Positions 32,642 through 44,463 of a stretch of 64,000 nucleotides of DNA are shown one piece after another. The position numbers were made by a program, and so were the translations under genes. This DNA is from Gliomastix tumulicola. Taxonomy: Eukaryota > Ascomycota > Sordariomycetes > Hypocreales > Bionectriaceae. The notes below the pieces were generated by a model, which made no database searches, was not told where the DNA came from, and saw only the letters and a list, made by a program, of their open reading frames with translations. The stretch is taken from positions 3,348,001 through 3,412,000 of the forward strand of contig BCHX01000008.1 of NCBI GenBank assembly GCA_001599755.1, written 5' to 3'. Every line of letters starts with the position of its first letter. Position 1 is the first letter of the stretch.

Positions 32642-33531
32642 CTTTCCGGTATTGACGGCTGAATACTCAGGCCTGTTAAACATGAGACGTTGAGCGTTCG
32701 CTTCTGACTGACTGTGGACAGACTCCGGCCTAGGGGATCGATCACAGACAGCAGAAGGAAAAGGGAGGCAAGAGAGAAGGGTGTCGTGAAGAGCTCGCCT
32801 GAGTGCATGGGCGGTCGGGCACGATAATAAATCAGGGGAGCCATTGTCTAGACCGGCAGCTGAGGAACAGCTCTCGCGCAGGGTCCCACTCGTAAGGCGT
32901 ACTTCTCGGTATCGGCACCACGGCCATTGTGTCTAGAGCGGTAACTGCTCGTAAATGTGCCAATATCGCACAGGGTCACGACTCAAATCAGCCGTTCTGT
33001 CTGGGTCTCTTTCAGCCGCACGCATCCTTTTGGCCTCCTGTCCCAATGGCAATCTGCCCTCGACTCCACTCCGCTCTCGGGGCTGGACTGTGTTGTCAGC
33101 CCAGAAACGCCACCGTGATCAACTAGTGGAAAATGGCGCCGGATTGTATGCACGACCGACTGGCAAGTCATATTTACTATTTGCTAATAACTGGTCGTCG
33201 GGACTCGGGGTCCCGTAGGGCAGTGCCCGAGACCCCACGAGATGTGATCGGGAATGCGGAATTGCACGCAGAGGAAGAGCGGAAAGAACTGGATTTGTGC
33301 CTAACTGATGCTGACAGAGCATCTCAGATCTCCATGGTGGTCCGTGTGCGGCCATGTGCACTTGGTGCGCGGTGAAGTGAATAATATCTGGCAGCCCCCC
33401 TGCAGACCCCTGCAACCCAGCCCACCCCCCGTCTGCCCAACAAGGAAATTCGTGCACACATGTATTTGAACTTTGGCAGGGGGGCGGGAGGGGGGAACCC
33501 TCTAGGCTCTTGACTCCTGAGTCTCGTTCTC
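32642..33531. other. Intergenic region MARVEL-like / xylitol dehydrogenase
   Basis: About 890 bp, both flanking genes on the minus strand. A G/C run (ggcaggggggcgggaggggggaa) lies near 33475, just after the stop codon of the dehydrogenase. No gene is seen. Confidence 0.45.
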
Positions 33532-34680
33532 TCAGATCTTCTCGTTCGGGCCGGCGATAAGAATCTTGATGGCCTCGCCCTCCTTGACCTTCTTGAAGGC
33601 CTCCTCGGCCTCCTTGAAGCTGACGACGCCCGTCACCAGCTTCTTCACGTCGACCTTGCCGCTGGCGACGAGCTCGACGGCGAGCGAGTAGTCGCCGGGC
33701 CCGTACCGGAAGGAGCCCTTGGCCGTCACCTCCTTGAGGCACATGGCCATGATGGGGAACGTGATGTCCGGCTTGCCCATGCCGCCCTGGACGTACGTGC
33801 CGCCCATGCGGACGGTGTGCAGGCTCGTCTGGATGCTGGGCTCGGCGCCGCTCGCGTCGATGACGACGTCGGCCCCGTCCGGGAGGCCCGCCAGCTCGCG
33901 GATGTTTTTCGCGTTCTCCTCGGCGGACACGCGCTGGGACTTGTAGGTGTGCGTGGCGGCAAAGTCGGCCGCGAACGCGAGCTTGGAGTCGACAATGTCC
34001 ACGCTCACGACCTTTGTCGCGCCGTAGGCCCGGGCCACGGCCGCGCAGAGCAGGCCGACGGGGCCGGCGCCCATGACGACGACGGACTGGCCCGGAGACA
34101 CCTCGGCCTGGCGCACGATGTGCACGCCGACGGCCAGCGGCTCGACGAGCGCGCCCTCCTGCAGCGACACCCCGTCGGGGAGCTTGTAGCAGAAGTCGGC
34201 CGGCGCCGTCCACAGACCCGTGAGCGTGCCGTCGTGCGGCGGCGTCGCGGCGAACTTCATGTCCGGGCAGAGGTTATACGTGCCTGCGAGGCAGGGTCCG
34301 CACCGCCGGCACGGGTAGCCTGGCTCCAGCGCGACGCGGTCGCCGACGGCGAGGCTCTTGACGTCGGATCCGACCTCGACTACGGTGCCGGCCGACTCGT
34401 GGCCCAGCACCATCGGGTCCTTGACCACGAAGTGCCCGATGGCGCCGTGCAGCCAGTAGTGCACGTCCGAACCGCAGATGCCGGTGTAGTTCACGGCGAC
34501 GAGGACATCGTGGGACGACGAGAGGGACGGTTTGGGACGGTCGGCGAAGGATACGTCGAGGGGCTTGTTGAGGATGAAGGAGAGGTTCTGTTCTAATTGT
34601 GTCAGTTCTGGTTTCTCGCAAGGTGAGAGTGATGGATTTGGCGCACGCACGCTGAGGTCGTCCTTGTTGATGGCAGCCAT
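33532..34680 (-). CDS. XYL2: Xylitol dehydrogenase (D-xylulose reductase)
   Basis: Two exons (34647-34680, 33532-34592) give 364 residues. The splice restores MAAINKDDLSVQQNLSFILN, the normal start for fungal xylitol dehydrogenases. It is a zinc medium-chain dehydrogenase: catalytic-zinc region GICGSDVHYW and GHESAG, structural-zinc Cys cluster CRRCGPCLAGTYNLC, Rossmann motif VMGAGPVGLL, and the acidic SVDIVD that favours NAD over NADP. It oxidises xylitol to D-xylulose in the cytosolic pentose pathway. Two donor sites (GTGCGT and GTGCGC) overlap at the exon 1 boundary; only the second keeps frame. Its neighbour at 36567 is an alpha-xylosidase, consistent with xylose supply. L-arabinitol or sorbitol activity cannot be excluded from sequence. 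Confidence 0.92.
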   Translation of the reverse strand: MAAINKDDLSVRAPNPSLSPCEKPELTQLEQNLSFILNKPLDVSFADRPKPSLSSSHDVLVAVNYTGICGSDVHYWLHGAIGHFVVKDPMVLGHESAGTVVEVGSDVKSLAVGDRVALEPGYPCRRCGPCLAGTYNLCPDMKFAATPPHDGTLTGLWTAPADFCYKLPDGVSLQEGALVEPLAVGVHIVRQAEVSPGQSVVVMGAGPVGLLCAAVARAYGATKVVSVDIVDSKLAFAADFAATHTYKSQRVSAEENAKNIRELAGLPDGADVVIDASGAEPSIQTSLHTVRMGGTYVQGGMGKPDITFPIMAMCLKEVTAKGSFRYGPGDYSLAVELVASGKVDVKKLVTGVVSFKEAEEAFKKVKEGEAIKILIAGPNEKI

Positions 34681-35387
34681 TTTGACGCAGGTAAGTGAAG
34701 GACGTAGGCTAGGATGGTTTGTCGATAATTCCCTGCGTACTAGTAGATAGACAGCAATGGCAAGGCTGTTCTCTCTGTGCGACACGTCTGAGCTTGCGCG
34801 GTGATGGTGTGATGATGATATCACGACGCTGGGAGGCTTTTAGACAGAGGTGATTGACTGACCCTTCGAGTCTCGGTGCGACGTATGAAGAGGGGATAAA
34901 GAATTGAGAATGCTGACGAGCGAATAAATTACAAGAGGAACGCACGCACGCGTGTATAACGAGCTATCAGTCCGTACACGAAAAGCTGCACTGATCACAT
35001 GCACCAGAGGCAAAACCCCGCCAGCAGAGACAACCCCACGATAGCTCTGCCCGTGTTGGCGCTCCACTGAGATTCAGTGATCTGGGTGGTTTTCCCCTCC
35101 AATTTAACCGGTCCAATCACCAGCTGTGCTGGCCGTCGCCTGTTAATAAATCGGGTCGATTTCCCTGATTCAAGGCATCCCGCCGATACCGTGCCGTTCT
35201 GGTGGATCGTGGGTAAAAGTCATGGCTAAATTTCGCGTAGTTCGTCACCGAGTGGTAAAAGTCAAGAGTTCTCGGTATAGATGCAGTGTACAATGACTAT
35301 GTAACAGTCTACTAAGTGTAGTTTCTATCCCTAACAATGGAACGCCGGTCCTGGTATTCATTTCTCGTCATCGGAAAAAGGATCCAT
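34681..35387. other. Promoter region of the xylitol dehydrogenase gene
   Basis: About 700 bp upstream of a minus-strand gene and downstream of the small gene at 35388. I see no coding gene or clear named site. Confidence 0.4.
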
Positions 35388-35867
35388 CTATCGCAGGAAG
35401 TGCGCCTCCTGGTGGCTGATGGAGTCCCGCGAGCGTCGGTTCTGGGGACTGAGCTCAGGCTGGTCGTGCTCGATTGAAGGCTCGCCCAGGTGTCGCTTCA
35501 TGACTGAGGGAGGGACCTGAGCAGCATTGGTGGGGTCGACCGTGGGCTTGCTGGAGAGAAGGACGCAAGTGTTAGCCGGCCGCTTCGATTCATTTTAAAC
35601 GTGTGTAACTGGACAAACTTACGAGAGGGTCGACTTGTGCTCGTGGACACGAGGATCCACCTTGTTCAAGACCTCGTTGTGGTGGACAGGCCCGGTCTTG
35701 GTGGTCTCAGTCTGGTGGAAAACGTTCTCGTTGAAGGTGGACTGCTGAGGCTGGTTCTCGGCATGCGTGGTGGTGTTCCTGGCGTTGGTGTTGGTGGCCG
35801 CGGTCTGCTGGCTGTTTTCAGGGGCGTAGCCAGCCATCTCCTTTGCCTTGTTCATGAAGGAAGCCAT
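35388..35867 (-). CDS. Small hydrophilic two-exon protein, function unknown
   Basis: Exons 35623-35867 and 35388-35550 give 135 residues with no Cys. The N-terminus MASFMNKAKEMAGYAPENS has a short amphipathic helix; the rest is N/Q/T/H-rich and then proline- and charge-rich (NKVDPRVHEHKSTLSKPTVD, SVMKRHLGEPSIEHDQPELS), ending HQEAHFLR. The join keeps frame and both splice sites are canonical (GTAAGT donor, CTCCAG acceptor after a GCTAAC branch site), which supports a real gene. Composition suggests a disordered, possibly stress-related protein. No family assigned. Confidence 0.7.
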
Positions 35868-36566
35868 GTTGGTGATTGTGTAGGATAGAGAAGGGAGTAG
35901 TAGAGTATGAAGCTTATGATTTAATTGATGAGTAGACTCCTTATCATCAGAGGGAAGGGAGAACTCTTTCCTTCTTATACACCAAGTCCATTCAACTTCG
36001 CGATCGGCTTCAATCCGCTGAGAGACCCCGATCGTCAGGGCCCTCGTCATATGTGGACCAACCGCGCCTTGGCCATTGCCACCAAGTATCTCCCCCAACA
36101 GAGCGAGAGCAAATCGACACAATCGCAGACGACACTCAGCGCTATGACGTGTATTTAATCCATAAAACATCAAGGTCTGCGCAGGCTCATAATGACTCGC
36201 TGCTTCAACATCGTGGGCGTCTGGGGAGCGTGAGGACTCTAAGGAGGTAGCCAACGTGGGGACATGACGTCCATTATCCGCAAAGGATCCCACATCCCTA
36301 CGCCATCGTCACAGAATTCGAGTCGGGATCCGATAAGGTTGAAGCTTTATCTTGTATAAACTTTTGACTTTGAGCAGAGAATCTACCTAGAGGATCACCA
36401 TCGCCACTGCAGTCAACTACTACTAAGTAGTACTCGACTCCCCTGACAGACAGTGCAGCAGAGGAGGGAGCATTTGGTCCGGCCCGCCTCCCCACATCCC
36501 GGCAGCCTCCCACTCCCAGCCAGACACGCACATATGATGCCATGGAGGCATCCGAGTGTTTAACTC
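35868..36566. other. Intergenic region upstream of the small gene
   Basis: About 700 bp with no recognised gene. It holds the promoter of the small protein gene and the 3' region of the alpha-xylosidase gene. Confidence 0.4.
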
Positions 36567-38992
36567 CTATACCAAATCAGTCATCCCGGCGGCCAGATCT
36601 TTGGTCTTCTTGGCCTCGCCCATCTTCATGCTAGTATGGACCTCGTGCACGTTGGATGGCAGCACAACCTCGACCTGCTCTTCGCCCTCCAGCGGGCCGT
36701 TGACCAATACCTCCAGCCCGTCCAGGTAGTCCCCCTCTGGCGTAGCGAGACTCGAATTGTATGGGATGGCCGCTCCTGGGCGGATCAGGAGCGGCAAGGT
36801 GTTGAAGTCATGGGTTTCCGTGTACTGTGCCCCAGGGGATTGTGTCAGTCTTGGACATGTGAAGGGTGACCCAAAGCTAGGCTTGAGGCGAGACTTACCC
36901 ATTGGCCTTCTTCATACGTCTTGTTGGTATCAAACCACCAGCGCCACTTGGCCCCGCGTCTCCCAGCCCCAGTCCTCGGCACGTAGAACTGCACCCATCC
37001 CGACCCGTCCAGCACGGGCGCCACCATCAGATCCGTGCCCAGCATGTACTGGGTATCGATGTTCCACGCGTTGACATCATCCGGGAACTCCAGCAGCAGC
37101 GGCCTCATCACCGGCGTGCCGTTCTCGCGTGCATCCAGCGCCTGCCGCAGCAGGTAGGGCATGAGCGACGTCTTCCTCCGCACCGACTCCCTCAGCACCC
37201 GCGAGCATCTCTCGTCCTCGCCTGGGTACTTGTCCTCGAACATCCACGGCACCCTGTACGAGCTCGAGCCGTGCAGGCGGGAGTGGGACGAGAGTAGGCC
37301 AAACTGCACCCACCTCTTGTACAAGGCCGGGTCCGGGAGACCCTCGAACCCGCCGATGTCGTGCGCCCAGAAGCCGAAGCCAGACAGGGCAAGAGAGAGG
37401 CCGCCGCGGATCGTCTCTGCCATGGCCGGGAACGTGGACTCGCAGTCGCCGCCCCAGTGCACCGGGAGCGTCTGGCCCCCGGCCGTGGCGGAACGGGCGA
37501 ACAGCACCGGGTTCTCGACCGGACCTCCCTGACTTGTAGCGCGAGACGGATGAGATTTAATGCAATCCCAAACGCATCGATTGTACAGGAGAGAGTAGTA
37601 GTTGTGCATGCGCACCGGGTCTGAGCCGTCATGGTACTTCACTTTGGCAGGGTCAAATGGTATCCTCTCGCCAAAGTCCGTCTTGAACGAGTCGACGCCG
37701 GCGTCCATGAGCCGGTGCAGATGCGCGGAGAACCACTCGCACGCCCGCGGGTTCGTGAAGTCGACAACGGCCGTGCCTGCCTGCCACTGATCCCACTGGA
37801 AGACGGTCGGTCGCCGAGTGTCGGACCGCATGATGAAGTAGCCGTTCTTCTTGCCCTCGGCGAAAAGCGGCGAGGCCTGGGCGACGTACGGGTTCATCCA
37901 GACACACAAACGCAGGCCCCTCTTCTTGAGACGTGCGATGTATGCCTGCGGATCGGGGAACCATTGGTCGTCGAACTGGAAGTCGCACCACTGGAATGTC
38001 TTCATCCACAGCGCATCGAGATGGAAGACGGACAGGTGGATGTCGCGCTTCTCGAGTCCGTCGAGGAAGGAAGTAACATTCGCCTCGGAGTAGTCCGTTT
38101 GGAAGCTGGTCGTGAGCCAGAGCCCGTACGACCAGGCGGGCGGAAGGGGCGGGCGACCGGTGAGCTGCGTGTACCTGTTGAGGATCTCCTTCGGCGTCGG
38201 CCCTGCGATGACCATGTACTCCAGCGATTCCCCTTCCACCGAGATGTTGACCCTTGTCGTCCTCTCCGACTGGACCTCCAGCATGACTCTTCCGGGATGG
38301 TTAATGAAGACGCCGTATCCGCGGGACGACATGAAGAAGGGGATGTTCTTGTAGGTCTGCTCAGAGGACGTGCCGCCGTCCTCATTCCACAGCTCGACTG
38401 TCTGCCCGTTCTTGACGAAAGGGCCGAATCGCTCCCCCAGGCCATATATCTTCTCGTGGACGGACAGGTCGAATTCGACCAGCATGTAGTTCTTCTGGTC
38501 CACGAATTGGCCATCGTGAGGCGAGTATGAGGGCGTAAGCTTGCTGGAGACGAATCCGACAGAGCGGAATGAGTGGCTGGTCAGATGGTTGGATGGCGCG
38601 GCGGCCAATGAAGGCCCAGAGTAGGTGAAGTTGAAGTCATTTGGCAATGTCCTCATGCTCAGGGCCAAGGGACCGGAGCTCAGCCTCAAATCTCCGTGCC
38701 CTGGATTATCGATAACGTCCACGCTGGGCTGCTGCTCGTTGATCTGGAAGAAGGGGCCGGCGTCATCTTCACCATCCCAGTGAGTGAACTTGGCGGCAAC
38801 GACGCCTTCCAATGGCGACCGTACATGTCCCGTGATCGAGTACGTGTTCAAGCTATCGCCGACTCGATTCTGCCTCTTGGTCAGGAGAAGATCAACTTCT
38901 CGGCCGTTCCTCACCGAGTACCTCTCGAGGTTTTCCGCCCAATGGAGGGTGTAGCCCTCGCGGGTCAGCCACATGCCGTCAGTGAACTTCAT
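36567..38992 (-). CDS. Alpha-xylosidase, glycoside hydrolase family 31
   Basis: Two exons (36899-38992, 36567-36824) give 783 residues from MKFTDGMWLTREGYTLHWAE, the usual start of cytosolic GH31 alpha-xylosidases; no signal peptide is seen. Conserved blocks are IYGLGERFGPFVKNGQ, VFHLDALWM, GLRLCVWMNPYVAQ, the nucleophile in SFKTDFGERIPFD (Asp ~439) and the acid/base in HWGGDCEST (Asp ~516), then GLSLALSGFGFWAHDIGGF. It removes alpha-1,6-xylose from xyloglucan oligosaccharides, probably after import. Gene order with xylitol dehydrogenase 3 kb away on the same strand suggests shared pentose metabolism. The C-terminal exon supplies the beta-sandwich end (IRPGAAIPYNSSL). Confidence 0.93.
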
Positions 38993-39560
38993 CGTGGTGA
39001 TATAGACAGGGCCTTGCGACAGGTGGCCTCCTTCAAAATCCGCAAAAGTGATGAAGTTGATTCAGTGTGAAACATGTTGAGAAGTGCGGAAGGTATCTTA
39101 GTCGAGTTACTCGAGGGGAGGAGCATCGGCCTTGAACCCCGCTCGTTGCTCCCCGGAAGCGGGGACCCCAACCGGCGCCAAGTCCGACACAAGGATGCAT
39201 GTAAGCTGTGCAGAGACTGAAAGATTGGACCGAAGGGCGAGAGAGGGAGGGGAAATGGGCCACAGGTGCACCAACTCACAGATGCTCATTCCCGGGCGCC
39301 CCAGACTCTGGATACTGGCGAGCGCTTACTGCGGGTAAGGCGGTGTAAAACGACCGTGTCCAAGCTATATTCTATCAGTCGCTCATTGACCACACCTGGG
39401 GATTGCCTTGTCACTCCATCCCACGGACTCTTGGCTAGAGAAAAAGAGTACTTTAGGTCAGTATCTGTGAACTACTGTAGTCATCAAGCCTCACTCAACC
39501 GCCAGGAAGCATGCCTGCAGAATAACTGATCAATTCATTAAAGCCTACGCCTAGATCTGC
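38993..39560. other. Promoter region of the alpha-xylosidase gene
   Basis: 570 bp containing the promoter of the minus-strand alpha-xylosidase and the 3' end of the upstream P450 gene. No gene is seen. Confidence 0.4.
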
Positions 39561-41475
39561 TCACCTGACCTTCTCTGCCGGCGGCACGCTGCTCAGTCTG
39601 ACTCGGGAATGCTTCGGCTTGATGAAAAGGTCGTCATCCACGTCCCAGTCGTGCAGGTGGGCAGGCAACCTCTCAAACACAAAGTTCCACACAAACAGCG
39701 TCACCACCAACTTCAGCTCCAGGTACGCGAGCCGCCTGCCCCAGCACATCCTTGGGCCCGCGCTGAACGTAAGCATAGGCCCGGCCTTGGCGTCGAAGAC
39801 GAGCTCTCCTGTCCCGTCGTCGGACGGCCGGAGCCACCGCTCGGGATGGAACTCCTCGCCCGGGTAATCGCCCTCAGCCCAGTCGCCCAGCCCTTCTTCG
39901 CGGTGCTTCTGCGAGCTCTCGCTGCGCAGAGACTCATCCACGCGGGACCCCCTGTGGTTGATGGTCGGCCCGTACGAGGAGAAGATGACCATCGTGCCCC
40001 GAGGGACGTGGTGACCGAAGATGGTGAGATCTTCGTCTGCGTCCTTGCTTACGACCATGGACGGATTTGACGAGCGGAGCACCTCCTCGATGAAGGCATC
40101 CAGGTACGCGATCTTGGTCTTCAGGATAGCGTCGAGCTGCGGCTGTTCATTGTTGGCTCGAGCTTCGGGGTAAGCCTGGAAGAGTGCCTCCCGAAGTTTC
40201 GATTGAACCTGCTGCTCTTGTCCAAGATGCTTCACCACTGCCACCACGCTGTCAGCCGCCCTCTCCTATACACGCATCGCAGAGCCTGAGTGAAGAACTT
40301 ACAGAAAGACAGCGTGCTGTGAGTCGAGTCCTGGCCTCCCACGAGATAGCCGAACAATGCATCCCGCATGCGAGGTGAGTTGAAAAATGGCTTCCGGCCA
40401 GCTTTCTCCGCGAGGCCCGCCTCGCGAGAAACCATGTAATCTACCGCCGCCCGCGGCTTGAAGCTGGCCCCTTCCTCCGCCAGTCGCTGACTCGCCTGGT
40501 CGACGTAGCTCGTCATGATGGTGTTCTTGAGCCTGAAGTTATTCCTCATCGACGGCGTCAGGTTGTTGATCGCGTGGTAAAACCATGGCGACGGGCTTCC
40601 CGCAGCACCGGCAGCTGCGAGAGAGAATCCCTCCATGGCATGCAGCAGCTCCGTTTGCTCTGGCGCCGGGAAATGGAAGAGTGAGTCCTTGTCGCCCTTG
40701 GCGACGAGACGGTCGTGGTCTGCTCTCAGACGCTTCAGCTGACGCACTGTCCCGCTGTCACTCTTGTCCAGACCCAGAGCAGCAGCGAGGATGATGTCAA
40801 AAGTAAGGATGTTGAGGTCCTTGAGCACGTCGAAGGGGCGGCCCTGAGCAATCTGCATCTTTTCTCGCCAAAGGGCAATGAAGTCCTCCACCTTGACATG
40901 TGACACAGGGGCGTTGACCTTGGGGAGAAGGCATAATCAGCAATTGAACAGGTTGCCACTCGCAGAGAAGGCGTACTCACCTGATTCAAGAAGTTGGGCG
41001 TCATAAGGTCCTTCCCCAGGCCCCTGGTATCCTTGTATCGCGCGTCGTGGTCCTCCATCGCGATGAAGTGCTCAGGTATCAAGCCATCCCACAATTGCCT
41101 GTTCAGCCATCCTCGACTGAGTAGCTTTGCGTTGCGCAGCTGGAGGTCCTGTGCCTCTCTGAAGTCCGACACGATGACGGAAGGCTTGTTGAACGGGCCG
41201 AGAAACACCTGCGCGATGGGAGACCCGAGTTCCGCTGCAGCCGTGCACCAGAACTTCCGGGGTGTGTCGCCGGCGCTGCGCAGGGCTTCGAGACGAGGGA
41301 TGTCGCCGAGGATGCGGCTGGCGGACGTCTTGTCGTATGGAATGCCAGGGAGGGGCTTTGGCAGGGCCCATAGGTAGAGGGCGTAAAGCAGGCTGGAGAT
41401 CACCGCGCCAATCAGGAGGAGAGAGATCGGCGTGAGGCCCGACGCGACCTTGTCGATGACGTTGATCGAAGCCAT
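39561..41475 (-). CDS. Microsomal cytochrome P450
   Basis: Three exons (40981-41475, 40303-40918, 39561-40237) join in frame to 595 residues from MASINVIDKVASGLTPISLL, with one membrane anchor (LLLIGAVISSLLYALYLWAL) and the hinge PKPLPGIPY. The second intron splits the I-helix region GGQDSTHSTLSFLVKHLG. K-helix EEVLRSSNP (ExxR) and heme loop FSAGPRMCWGRRLAY with Cys ~535 are intact. Substrate unknown. In the I-helix the usual acid-Thr pair is present as D-S-T. An upstream in-frame Met at 41553 would add 26 residues and is less likely, because anchors normally begin near the start. Confidence 0.88.
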
Positions 41476-43376
41476 GATATAGGTTTGATGTCGCAGCGTG
41501 ACCGTCGCAGTGGCTTTCTCGTCGACTGCCGCCTGGTGACTCGCGAGCGGCATGGAAATGTTCGGTTCTTATACTCGGTGTGCCACCTCAGATATTGACA
41601 TGCCTTGTCCTATTATACCGTCAGCTTACCTCATAGCACCCACGTCCAGGCCTCGACGACTAGCCTCATCTAGCGCCAACAAAAGAGCCGCGCAAAGCCA
41701 CGCTTGACTCCATAGTGATGTTTCAACGCAGCACATCTCACGTTCGGGTCCACGTAAGAAATTAACCTTGACGACGGGGCATGAATCCCTGTGTGGTGGG
41801 TGTGATTGTGCACTACGGGCTTGGGATGGGCTTTGGGGAGCTGCAGGATGCAAACCCATCTTCGGCCTTTTGCTGAGCAGGCAAGCAGTGGCTGGCTCCC
41901 GGATCTCGAGCAAAGGCAGGGTCTAATTTCCGAATGGCAATACGTCAGCCTGGCAATATATCAACCGATGCTTCGAAAGCGAAGCATTGACTGACCCCAC
42001 CTCTCCGGCACCATGATCTGCGCTACGGAGTACTCTGGACACGCATCCACACGCGTCCGATATGTTACAGTTTGCCATGGCTTCCCTTGTATTCAGTCAA
42101 TCCCGTCAAACGAATCCCGCGGGCAGTGGTGTCGCCGTTGTAGCCAGCACACATCATCCCCGTCAAGACCACCAACTCCAGTCATCACTAACGAAGTATC
42201 AAGGACTAAGCGCCCGAATCATGGGACCATTTTCTGACACGGCGTTTAACCGACCCAGAAGCATAAATCAGTAAGACGACAGCATGTTCACATGGCTTGG
42301 CGGACATGCTGCCAGCACAATAGCACACCAGAAGCCTTGGCTGCTGATATTGTCGTATTGCTTATCTCACTCTCCAGCACAGGGTCACCTGCCACCCTTC
42401 CAATAACACTGGACAGACCAGCAGGCCAGAAACTTGCTTCCGTTTGGGGGCTAAAGTCTGAAAATGGAAAAATAAAATCTCGTCACTGCCACGTCAGCAG
42501 CAATGACATCCCCATAGGGCGTCTGTTCGTTGAGATATGACGATCAAAAACGCTGACTTTCGAAAATACGATGCTTTTCTGCATTTTGGCTTTGGTCTGG
42601 ATAATACTTATTGTTTTTTGATTCAGTGTGCAACATTGTGTATGGCGCTGAGCAGATGAAGTGCGATGCGCGGCTGTGTGGGACACGAGGCTGGCCAACC
42701 AAAGTTGCTGATGCTACCCACTCACACTCCCCCGCGTCCATCCCATGTGTTGCAACGAGGCGAATCTTACCCAAGCAGACACTGGTCTGTGTAACACAAC
42801 ACAGAGTGGAATGGTCAAAAAGGCACCACACGACAGTCTTCTTACACAGCCAAAGAAGTATAGGCGCGAAAATTTAAGCGACCACGCTGGCTTCATTAAT
42901 ACGAGACATCGTTGATGGGTGCACGACACCAAGACTCCGTATAGTAAGTATACTCCATCTTCAAGAAAGGGCTTATTGTCCGATGTGGTTTATCGCCGAC
43001 CCCCCCAGTTGGAATGTAACCACGTTCGGCTTTTGGGTATTCCTCAAGTCGAGCTATGGCGCCAGTACACATCTTCCGCTTGCTATACGGGCTAGGACTG
43101 ACAAATAAATCAGAGAAACAGCATGCCGTTGAAGGCACAAGACCAATACTGATTGACCGTAAGAATATTACTGCTACTAGATCCTGTTGGTTTGACACTC
43201 ATGCTATAAACATCAGGTTATCCACAAGGATTGAATAGGGATTATATTTCTAGCATCAGACATCATATTTAATCCGGACATGAACATCACCGAGCTAACG
43301 GGTGTTCGTAAACAATCAAATAGTGGCACACGCGGATAGAAGATAACTTGCAGAAACGGTTCAAGTGAGCGGGAAA
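41476..43376. other. Gene-poor intergenic region
   Basis: About 1.9 kb. Only short, unrelated open frames are present on both strands, and composition is somewhat more AT-rich than neighbouring genes. No RNA gene or mobile element is recognised. Confidence 0.4.
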
Positions 43377-44165
43377 TCAAATAACTCCTGGTCCTAAGAT
43401 TTTGCCTCCCGAACCACTCGACATAGCCGCCAGAGCCTCAGGGCCCGCGCCGTTTATTTCCAGTATCCTTAACAGTGTCACGACTGCCATCAAAGCCCAG
43501 GACGACCCTAATTCTTCTGTCGAGCCGCTTCCTAGAAACTGAAAAGTACCAAGCTTGTTCCCTCTCGTGGACGATGGTGTCTCGTCGTTCCACACGCCAA
43601 CAACTTCCTCGGCCTCCTTACTACCAGTGCTCTCTCTCATCCTTATGAGTCTACGTTCAGACACGCGGCTACTGTCCAGGACACTGCCGCCCCGCCACTC
43701 GAAGTCTTCTTCGATTCCCGTCCCGGCAACTGGCATCCGAAAGTGGAAGAGCTCCGAGAGGGTTTTCAGTTTCCCCTTATTGTCCAGTCGCCTGATGCAG
43801 TACTCGCCGGTCGACTCAGAGTTAATCTCCTTTGGAAGAGTAATGATCGAGGCGGATCGCGAGTTCTTGTCTTTTCCGGCTAAGGCGAGAGCACGCGAGG
43901 TCTCAGGATCCGTGCCGGCGTAGAGCGTCAGGGAGTTGTGGGCTCTCCGTCTACTGACCGAGAATGCGTACAGGCGATCGACGGGGTCGGTCGTCTCGTC
44001 CTTTATGAAGAAGATGAATGATTTGTCGTCATCGCTGCGCCAGGCGAAGTGCACACTGAAAACAGGTGGGAATCGCCCAAAGAAGCCGGGTTCCAAGGTA
44101 CTCTCCAGCTCCACCGTGGGCTTGCCGCTATTACCAAACCGTAGAATGTCCCTCAGGCGCTGCAT
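43377..44165 (-). CDS. Conserved-type fungal protein of unknown function
   Basis: An intronless frame of 262 residues starting MQRLRDILRFG. Predicted beta-rich segments (SVHFAWRSDDDKSFIFFI, LYAFSVSRRRAHNSLTLYAG) are followed by DFEWRGGSVLDSS and, after VVGVWND, the segment FQFLGSGSTEELGSSWALMA with a hydrophobic helix AVVTLLRILEI. The FEWR and GSGSTxELGxSWA pattern recurs in uncharacterised proteins of filamentous ascomycetes. A tubby-C/LURP-like beta-barrel is conceivable but is only a guess. No signal peptide and no catalytic motif are visible. Confidence 0.65.
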   Translation of the reverse strand: MQRLRDILRFGNSGKPTVELESTLEPGFFGRFPPVFSVHFAWRSDDDKSFIFFIKDETTDPVDRLYAFSVSRRRAHNSLTLYAGTDPETSRALALAGKDKNSRSASIITLPKEINSESTGEYCIRRLDNKGKLKTLSELFHFRMPVAGTGIEEDFEWRGGSVLDSSRVSERRLIRMRESTGSKEAEEVVGVWNDETPSSTRGNKLGTFQFLGSGSTEELGSSWALMAVVTLLRILEINGAGPEALAAMSSGSGGKILGPGVI

Positions 44166-44463
44166 GGCTGTCTCGTTCGATGCGTCGCAGATGGAGTGAC
44201 GAGTGCAGGCGTGGCGGGGTCAAGCGAGAAGCGACATTCACCCATTCTCAAACCCCGCACGAGCAACTTTCATGGTCACACAGCTAGTACGTAATAGGCA
44301 GCTGAAAGGCCAGATGGTAGTCAAGTCACAGACGGCCGAATTCCTCACATGCTAGCTGCCATCCTGAAATTGATGATATACTACTGGATTCTCCCTACCC
44401 GTGAAACTTGAGCCTCACGCCCCATCTAGATATTTATAACATGGTCAAGCGAGTGCCATGCAA

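Noticed and set aside
33119..34213. 364-codon minus-strand frame overlapping xylitol dehydrogenase
   Set aside because: A frame-shifted reading of the same exon with R/G/A-rich composition; the dehydrogenase frame explains the sequence.
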